20,388 nt of DNA from a bacterium. GTDB lineage: Bacteria; UBP15; UBA6099. The DNA is taken from the NCBI GenBank assembly GCA_029573925.1, contig JAKQBV010000065.1:1-20388 (forward strand). The letters are read 5' to 3'. The notes under the pieces are model-generated. The model searched no databases. It saw only the letters and a list, made by a program, of their open reading frames with translations, and was not told the origin of the DNA. Made by a program: the position numbers and the translations under genes. The stretch's first letter is position 1. Every line of letters starts with the position of its first letter. Shown in pieces: positions 15,314 through 20,388 of the stretch.

Positions 15314-17029
15314 CTATTTGACAATCGGCAGCGCGATATACGAGGCTTTGCCCGCGCTCATGTGAATCGTTGTGTTGGCGACAACCGCGTCGTCCGCCGG
15401 GTCGGGCGTGTAGACGAATTCCTCCAGCCCGGTCTCCAGCGCTTTTTCAAACTTTCCGGGTTTGACGTTGTGATAGCGACCGTTGTGGCTGTTGACGTCG
15501 AACCTCGGAAAGTTCGTTCCGGAAATGACCACGCGCAAACTGTGTCCGGCGTTAAAAATCAGGCTGGTCGGCCAGACCTCAATGTCCATCTCATAGCTCT
15601 CGCCGGGAGTCAGGAGTTTCCTAGAGCGGGTTCCTTCTCTTTTCTGAGCGCGGGCTATCCCGTCGGTGACGAGCATCGAACGCCCGTCGGGGTAAACATC
15701 CGACAAACGGACCACTATGTCGGTGTCCGGAACGTCCGTGGTGAAGAAAATCTTCGCTGTTATCGGGCCGGTCACTTCGAGAGGCTGTTCGAGAGGTGGA
15801 GTGGTGAAAACAAGAACATCGTCCCGCTGTTCGATAGGGCGGAGATCGACGGGATGGCGCTGAAGGCCGTGCGCTCTGCTGCCAAGCGTCGGGACAGGGT
15901 TCCAAGGGTCGTCCTTGAAGGCGAGCGCGCCCTCGCCTGCCGGTTTTGAGGTGGCGAGAGAGCCGTCGGCGGACATATAGTAAACTGTGTTTTCGGCTGG
16001 GATCGGCCATGCGTCGGCAGAGCGCCACTCGTTGCCCGGCGCGCCCGGCGTTTCGGGGTCGCCCATCACGTAATACCGCACCGCAGGCCCGCTCATATAA
16101 CCTTTGTCCCTGCCCTGCAGGCACTCCTGAAACCATTCTATTATCTTTCCGAGATCGTAACGCGAGTTGCCGGGATATGTGAGGTCGCCTTGAGCGACGC
16201 CCGCGAGAGCCAGAAAACCTTCATGCGTCCACGGCCCGACAACCAGCCGCTGTTTCCCTCTCGCATTCGGCCCGCCTCTCTCGTTTATCGCCTTGAACGC
16301 GTTCAGATTTCCTCGCGTGTACAGATCGTACCATCCTGACATGTGCATTATCGGGATGTTGATTTCCTCGAAGTTCGGCGTGATGTCCATCATCTCCCAC
16401 ACCGGGTTGTAATCCACCTGAGATAGAATGAGGTTCATCATCTGCATGGGATATTTCTGTCCGAGTATCCATCCGTAGAAAAGCGCGCGGCGCACCGCTC
16501 CCCCCTGATACACTATCGTGTCGTACAGGCTTTCCGGGGCCGCCATCACATGCTGGCAGACAAGATGGGGAGACGGTTTTTTGTGCATGACGTACTGCGT
16601 TATGCCGAGAGCGGAGATTCCAGCAGTTCCCACCCTACCGTTGCACCACGGCTGTTTCGCCAGCCACTCAACCGTCTCGTATCCGTCCAGCGAATCGTCG
16701 ATAAAAACCGATGAAACGCCCTCGGAAGCGTAGCGGCCTCTCGTGTCCTGAACCGCAAGCGCAACCCCTTTCCCGGCCATAAAAGGCTGGATGACGTTCA
16801 TCGTGTCCTTGTTGTATGTGGTTCTGACGAGAACGACCGGGACTTTCTTGTCCGATTTCGGGATGTAAAGGTCTGTGGCGAGATTGACGCCGTCCGGCAT
16901 AGGAACCATAACGGTGGTTTTCTCGAAAGCCTGAGAAAGAGCCACGCCGGGCGCGAATACAAGCAACGCAAAAACTATCGCGGTCGCTGATATGAATACT
17001 GTCATAGTAATCTTTTTTAGATGAATCAT
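15314..17029 (-). CDS. Exported CocE/NonD-family (peptidase S15-like) serine hydrolase
   Basis: The protein has 571 residues. The ATG at 17029 has GGAGG 5 nt upstream and opens a signal peptide or signal anchor (hydrophobic 8-32, ending ALSQA), so the mature enzyme is outside the inner membrane. The catalytic triad fits CocE: S139 in GISALG, D235 in SGWYDLYTRG, H269 in GPWTHEG; Y72 in RTTYNK matches the oxyanion-hole tyrosine. One oddity is Ala instead of the usual Tyr just after the nucleophile. The C-terminal ~200 residues are the jelly-roll domain of S15/CocE enzymes (PLEQPLEVTGPITAKIF, VVRLSDVYPDGRSMLVTDG, NAGHSLRVVISGTNFPRFD). Family members cleave acyl esters such as cocaine, glutaryl-cephalosporin side chains, or X-Pro dipeptides. 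The substrate cannot be told. It appears monocistronic. Confidence 0.9.
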   Translation of the reverse strand: MIHLKKITMTVFISATAIVFALLVFAPGVALSQAFEKTTVMVPMPDGVNLATDLYIPKSDKKVPVVLVRTTYNKDTMNVIQPFMAGKGVALAVQDTRGRYASEGVSSVFIDDSLDGYETVEWLAKQPWCNGRVGTAGISALGITQYVMHKKPSPHLVCQHVMAAPESLYDTIVYQGGAVRRALFYGWILGQKYPMQMMNLILSQVDYNPVWEMMDITPNFEEINIPIMHMSGWYDLYTRGNLNAFKAINERGGPNARGKQRLVVGPWTHEGFLALAGVAQGDLTYPGNSRYDLGKIIEWFQECLQGRDKGYMSGPAVRYYVMGDPETPGAPGNEWRSADAWPIPAENTVYYMSADGSLATSKPAGEGALAFKDDPWNPVPTLGSRAHGLQRHPVDLRPIEQRDDVLVFTTPPLEQPLEVTGPITAKIFFTTDVPDTDIVVRLSDVYPDGRSMLVTDGIARAQKREGTRSRKLLTPGESYEMDIEVWPTSLIFNAGHSLRVVISGTNFPRFDVNSHNGRYHNVKPGKFEKALETGLEEFVYTPDPADDAVVANTTIHMSAGKASYIALPIVK

Positions 17030-17056
17030 GCGCGCCTCCAAAAGTTGATTTGCGAT

Positions 17057-17087
17057 ATTATACAATCGGCTGTGAATATAATGACAA
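17057..17087 (-). promoter_or_regulatory. Promoter of the CocE-type gene
   Basis: Minus-strand TTGTCA (17087-17082), a 19-bp spacer (slightly long), and a perfect TATAAT (17062-17057), 28 bp before the start codon. Confidence 0.5.
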
Positions 17088-17218
17088 GAAAAGTTAAAAA
17101 ACGCGCGCGATGAGATCCCAGTTGGTTCAGCTGTCGGGATTCCACGAGTTTCTTTAAATGGAACTTTTAGTGTTCCTGTTCGCATAGGTTAATTATCCAG
17201 CGCCGCAAATCACAGATG

Positions 17219-18271
17219 TCAATCGTCGCCCTTTGCCTTATACTTCTTTTTGCCTTTTCGGGCCTCCAGTTGTCTGGTTTCCTTTAGCGCTTCCTGGAAA
17301 TGCTTTTCCACCGGTGATTGGGCATTGATCTGAATACTATGATATTTTTCATATTCGGTCCGGGCTTTTTCCATGGATTTTTCGTGGCTCATTTTTCCGG
17401 CGTGGGTGAGAATGTCGCGTTCGCTGAGTCGCAGGAAATCATCCAGTTTTGAAATCCAGTCGCGCATATACATGGTCTTTTTATTCAGAGCCTGAAACTC
17501 AGCGAAATCAAGATACATGGCAACGATCCTATTTAGAGCGTCCAACTCTTCGCTGTCGAGATAGTTTTTCGCGATTTCGATGTCTGTGCGAGTGGGCCGG
17601 TCTCCGGTCCACGATGTGAGCCCCATGTGTGGTTTTGTCGCGTCCGCGCGGGATTCCACGATTTCCGCCGCCGTGTGTCCATGAGCCGCCCAATGCATTT
17701 TATTCTGTACAACGGCGAAAAATTCGTGGCTGAAATCGGTAACTGGGTCGTAGTCGATGCTGGTGGCGTAAATATCGAGCACCTTGCGCCAGAAAACTTT
17801 TTCCGATGATCGGATGTCCCTGATTCGAGCGAGCAGTTCATCAAAATAGTTGCCACCACCTGCCAGTTTCAGTCGCTCATCGTCCATCGTGAATCCTTTG
17901 ACGATGTACTCCCGAAGCCGCTCGGTCGCCCATATGCGGAATTGGGCGCCCCTGTGAGATTTCACTCGGTATCCAACCGAGATGATAACGTCAAGATTGT
18001 AGTAATCCACCTGATAAGTCTTCCCATCGGCGGCAGTTGTTGCAAAATTTGCAACAACTGAATCGGGGGACAATTCTCCCTCTTCGAAAACATTCCTTAT
18101 ATGCTTTGATATAACCGACTTATCCCGTTGAAAAAGCTCCGCCATCTGGGTCAGGGACAGCCAGACAGTATCATCCACGAGATGAACTTCGAGACGGCTT
18201 TTCCCATCTTCCGTTTGATAAAGAATGATTTCAGATCCATTTCCGGGGGCATTGTGTGATTTCTTTTTCAT
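17219..18271 (-). CDS. RhuM-family protein (accessory, mobile-associated)
   Basis: The protein has 350 residues. RhuM-family marks include the opening IILYQTEDGKSRLEVHLVDD, then WLSLTQMAELFQRDKSVISKHI near 37-58, then YYNLDVIISVGYRVKS and FRIWATERLREYIVKGFTMD, and further on AEFQALNKKTMYMRDWISKLDDFL. The N-terminal part (about 30-130) looks like a helix-turn-helix-type DNA-binding unit. The tail is basic (RKGKKKYKAKGDD). The family was named from a Salmonella pathogenicity island, is widespread on mobile and defence islands, and its biochemical activity is unproven. AGGTGG lies just before the ATG at 18271. Its codon style and flank differ from the neighbours: it abuts an AT-rich, gene-poor stretch, suggesting arrival by transfer. 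No restriction or toxin partner is intact in the window. Confidence 0.88.
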   Translation of the reverse strand: MKKKSHNAPGNGSEIILYQTEDGKSRLEVHLVDDTVWLSLTQMAELFQRDKSVISKHIRNVFEEGELSPDSVVANFATTAADGKTYQVDYYNLDVIISVGYRVKSHRGAQFRIWATERLREYIVKGFTMDDERLKLAGGGNYFDELLARIRDIRSSEKVFWRKVLDIYATSIDYDPVTDFSHEFFAVVQNKMHWAAHGHTAAEIVESRADATKPHMGLTSWTGDRPTRTDIEIAKNYLDSEELDALNRIVAMYLDFAEFQALNKKTMYMRDWISKLDDFLRLSERDILTHAGKMSHEKSMEKARTEYEKYHSIQINAQSPVEKHFQEALKETRQLEARKGKKKYKAKGDD

Positions 18272-18280
18272 GCGGCCACC

Positions 18281-18813
18281 TTTCTATTCCATTGTGGCGA
18301 GAGACAGTCAGGGAAGGTCGGCTTACAACCTTTAAAAAGATTGGTTTTTTTTTGAGTTCCGTAACACAGCCGCTCTACCCCTTTTTCAAATCAAAGCATA
18401 TCATAAACCCCATTGGCACGAAATCACGGCTCAGAAATTACATGCTGAATCAGTATATGCCAAAATGCGAGATTCTAGGACGGCAAATTTATTCTTGGTC
18501 CTTTTACAATTTCATTTTTGGAAACTAGTTCAATCTTACGACCGGCATATTCTCCATTTATTGCTCATTCTTCACTCTTTCTAACTTGGGATAATGTTTC
18601 TGCTGCTGATCTTTCAGCAACAAGAATCGGCGCGCGCCCATACTTGCCTATAGTTGCCAGTTTTAAATACATTTTTTATTTGCTTGTCCACCAAAACTTA
18701 ACCTATAACCGACAAAACCATAAGCTTTTGAACATCAAAGCATCAAGAAGACTCAATATATTGTATGGATAAAAATAATTAGAAAAAAAATGAACTAAAT
18801 GTGGAAATTAAGG
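18281..18813. other. AT-rich, gene-poor stretch between rhuM and the nrdD promoter
   Basis: Base composition shifts abruptly to AT-rich here and returns to GC-rich at about 18900. No complete protein gene is convincing. Plus-strand frames at 18256-18528 and 18518-18772 have no ribosome binding site and unlikely compositions. A nine-T run at 18345-18353 follows only a weak stem. The one protein-like signal is the interrupted minus-strand frame at 18475-18672. No terminal inverted repeats, integrase or tRNA were found, so the mechanism of acquisition is not visible. Confidence 0.6.
18475..18672 (-). pseudogene. Small protein-like reading frame interrupted by one TGA
   Basis: From the ATG at 18672 a frame runs 35 codons (MYLKLATIGKYGRAPILVAE...), meets TGA at 18567-18565, continues in the same frame for 29 more codons (AINGEYAGRKIELVSKNE...), and ends at TAG (18477-18475). 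Both halves have balanced, soluble, protein-like composition in a region where AT-richness makes stops frequent. The standard reading is a nonsense-mutated remnant. Alternatives are selenocysteine insertion or readthrough, but I see no convincing stem-loop just after the TGA. No homolog is recognised and the ribosome binding site is distant (GGTGG, about 15 nt). Confidence 0.35.
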
Positions 18814-18842
18814 TTGACAGGGATTAAAAGATAAATTAGAAT
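18814..18842 (+). promoter_or_regulatory. Near-consensus sigma70 promoter of nrdD
   Basis: TTGACA (18814-18819), exactly 17 bp, then TAGAAT (18837-18842): 11 of 12 consensus positions. This is the best promoter in the window. The start site would be near 18849, leaving about 300 nt of leader before nrdD. Confidence 0.8.
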
Positions 18843-18848
18843 CGGAAC

Positions 18849-19147
18849 TCATAGTTCAAACAGAGGTAAATATAGTTAAAACCATTAATAATAGCAGGCC
18901 GGATTTTTAGTCCGGTAAAAGGGAATGCTTGAGTTGTTCTGAAATGCGTCCTGTGCGTCAAGGGGACACATGAGAAGGTCAAACTAGAATAATATCCCGG
19001 CGGAAGTTCAGCCGGCCCCTTAATGCCAGCCGGGAATAAAAGCCCGGAACCATAAATGACAACGCTGCCGGACGAGCGACGGCCCTGTGCGTATTGCGCG
19101 GGATTCGGCGTTTGAATCGGTCGCCATATTCAGGCCGGAGAAATGAT
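18849..19147 (+). ncRNA. Long structured 5' leader of nrdD, candidate cis-regulatory RNA of unknown class
   Basis: The leader is about 300 nt long, AT-rich for the first ~45 nt and GC-rich after. It holds three similar small hairpins: CCGGA-TTTTTAG-TCCGG (18899-18915), CCGGC-GGAAGTTCA-GCCGG (18997-19015) and CCGGG-AATAAAAG-CCCGG (19030-19047). A further GTCC/GGAC pairing (18948-18966) and a nine-base repeat CCTGTGCGT (18950-18958, 19084-19092) are present. The first hairpin followed by AAAAGGGAA recalls the start of a cobalamin riboswitch, but the CCCGC-ACUG core and the B12 box are missing, so I do not call one. No open frame or ribosome binding site for a leader peptide stands out. Its length, promoter and target gene suggest regulation, which is inference. 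Confidence 0.45.
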
Positions 19148-20388
19148 ATGAACAGTCCAAAAGTAATAAAGCTGATACGGAAGAGAGACGGAAGGCTGCA
19201 GGAATTCAACGTAGCGCGAATAGTGGAGGCGGCGAGGAAAGCTCTGCACGCGTCCGGAGAGAAACAAGATCGCGATACGGCGGATGAGATCGGGCAGAAA
19301 GTGATGTCCCTGATCGAGCTGGTTTATTACAAGCGGGACAGGGTTCCGTCCGTCGAGGAAGTGCAGGACTTGGTAGAAAACGCGCTGATGGACGCGCACA
19401 AGCCTGCGGCGGCCAAAGCGTTCATCCTCTACCGCGAGCAACGCGCCCAGATACGTCAGGCGCGCTCTTTGCTTGAGGACGCCGTCCGGCTGGTCGACTC
19501 GTACGTCGACCGCGAAGACTGGCGCATCAATGAAAATTCCAACATGGATTATTCCCTTCAGGGGCTGAACAACTACATTTCATCCTCTGTCATATCGAGA
19601 TACTGGTTGACAAAGATTTACAGCCCTGCGATAGGCGAAGCGCACAACACGGGGCGTCTTCATCTTCACGACCTCGGTCTGCTGAGCGTTTACTGTTGCG
19701 GGTGGGACTTGCAACAACTCTTGGAGAAGGGGTTTCAGGGCGCTTTCGGCAAAATCGCTAGCTCTCCGCCGAAGCATTTTCGGAGCGCGCTCGGACAGAT
19801 TGTGAACTTTTTCTACACCATGCAGGGCGAGTCCGCCGGAGCGCAGGCTTTCTCCAGTTTTGACACTCTTCTGGCTCCTTTCATCCGCTATGACGGCCTT
19901 TCCTACGAGGATGTCAAACAGGCGATGCAGGGGTTCGTGTTCAATCTGAACATCCCGACTAGAGTGGGCTTTCAGACTCCTTTCACAAACCTGACGATGG
20001 ACTTGCAACCCTCTTCGGTGTACGCCAACGAGCCGGTGATAGTGGGCGGCAAGCGACTGAAAGAAACATACGGCGAATTCCAGCATGAGATGAACATGAT
20101 AAACCGCGCGTTCGCCGAGATAATGATGCAGGGCGACGCTTCAGGCCGCATTTTCACCTTCCCCATCCCGACGTACAACCTGACGAGGGATTTCGACTGG
20201 GACAACCCGAAGCTGCTCCCGCTGTGGCGGATGACGGCGAAGTTCGGAATACCCTACTTCGCAAACTTTATCAACAGCGATATGAGTCCTGACGACGTCC
20301 GGAGCATGTGTTGCCGCCTGAAACTGGACAAGAGGGAACTGATGAAGCGCGGCGGCGGGCTTTTCGGAGCGAACCCGCAGACCGGCAG
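19148..20388 (+). CDS. nrdD: Anaerobic (class III) ribonucleoside-triphosphate reductase, C-terminus outside window
   Basis: 413 codons are visible and the frame runs off the right edge. Residues 4-95 are the ATP-cone allosteric domain (VIKLIRKRDGRLQEF, then NALMDAHKPAAAKAFILYR). The NrdD catalytic domain follows: GRLHLHDLGLL (169-179), the cysteine pair YCCGWDL (C183, C184), QIVNFFYTMQGESAGAQAFSSFDT (218-240), GRIFTFPIPTYNLT (333-346), and RSMCCRL (C388, C389) with GGLFGANPQTG. C184 and C388/C389 should include the radical-chain cysteines. The zinc site and glycyl-radical motif lie beyond the window. The enzyme reduces NTPs to dNTPs only without oxygen and needs the activase NrdG, expected downstream. 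GGAG lies 8 nt before the ATG at 19148. Expression is from the strong promoter at 18814 through a long structured leader. Confidence 0.95.
   Translation, partial: MNSPKVIKLIRKRDGRLQEFNVARIVEAARKALHASGEKQDRDTADEIGQKVMSLIELVYYKRDRVPSVEEVQDLVENALMDAHKPAAAKAFILYREQRAQIRQARSLLEDAVRLVDSYVDREDWRINENSNMDYSLQGLNNYISSSVISRYWLTKIYSPAIGEAHNTGRLHLHDLGLLSVYCCGWDLQQLLEKGFQGAFGKIASSPPKHFRSALGQIVNFFYTMQGESAGAQAFSSFDTLLAPFIRYDGLSYEDVKQAMQGFVFNLNIPTRVGFQTPFTNLTMDLQPSSVYANEPVIVGGKRLKETYGEFQHEMNMINRAFAEIMMQGDASGRIFTFPIPTYNLTRDFDWDNPKLLPLWRMTAKFGIPYFANFINSDMSPDDVRSMCCRLKLDKRELMKRGGGLFGANPQTG

Noticed and set aside
17110..17150. tRNA-like fragment (CAGTTGGTTCAGCTG) that might be an attachment site
   Set aside because: No acceptor stem, anticodon arm or T-loop could be folded on either strand, and no repeat of it occurs at the other side of the AT-rich stretch.
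18475..18672. Selenocysteine-encoding gene
   Set aside because: The sequence right after the TGA does not form a convincing bacterial SECIS stem-loop; a nonsense mutation is simpler.
18518..18772. Plus-strand 84-codon frame in the AT-rich stretch
   Set aside because: It is codon-aligned antisense to the more protein-like minus-strand frame and has no ribosome binding site.
18948..18990. Group II intron 5' end (GTGCGTC...) or other intron
   Set aside because: Only a five- to seven-base match; no domain V-like sequence and no reverse transcriptase nearby.
18849..19147. Cobalamin riboswitch upstream of a ribonucleotide reductase
   Set aside because: A P2-like hairpin followed by AAAAGGGAA is present, but the GGUG/AAAUCC element, the CCCGC-ACUG core and the B12 box are not found.
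1..20388. CRISPR array, rRNA, tRNA, transposase or integrase
   Set aside because: No regularly spaced repeats, no RNA-gene signatures and no recombinase motifs were found on either strand.

Overview
The window is bacterial chromosome, mostly GC-rich with tightly packed genes. All three stop codons end clear genes, so the code is standard. Several products are exported, and the right edge carries the oxygen-sensitive class III ribonucleotide reductase NrdD. A nickel regulator (NikR), a LarA-type nickel enzyme and a YedF selenium/sulfur-carrier protein also fit an anaerobic or facultatively anaerobic lifestyle, probably in a Gram-negative. I cannot name the species.

Left block (1-3799, minus strand). 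One promoter at 3769-3797 appears to drive four genes in the order YqaA/VTT membrane protein, LarA-family nickel racemase homolog, secreted ChbG/YdjC deacetylase, and a secreted protein with an Ig-like and a possible CBM9-like domain that runs off the left edge. A divergent promoter at 3863-3892 drives an alpha/beta hydrolase (3954-4772).

Middle block (4851-10154, minus strand). In transcription order: a large secreted six-hairpin (glycoside-hydrolase-like) protein; nikR with its own promoter and an inverted repeat at its predicted start site; a START-like protein; and a membrane protein with a C-terminal beta-propeller followed 3 bp later by a small membrane protein. An orphan terminator at 7398-7419 points against this block.

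Right-middle block (10317-17029). A HAD hydrolase is predicted to be made from a leaderless mRNA. It is followed by a metal-dependent amidohydrolase and the translational GTPase typA/bipA, all on the plus strand. Convergent to these, on the minus strand, are yedF and an exported CocE/NonD-type serine hydrolase.

Right block (17219-20388). A RhuM-family accessory gene sits beside an AT-rich, gene-poor stretch (18281-18813) that looks acquired. That stretch holds a minus-strand reading frame broken by one TGA. A near-consensus promoter (18814-18842) then starts a roughly 300-nt leader with three similar CCGG-stem hairpins, and nrdD follows.

The best candidates for something undescribed are the structured nrdD leader, the inverted repeats placed exactly at several predicted transcription starts, and the YqaA-LarA-ChbG-secreted-protein operon.
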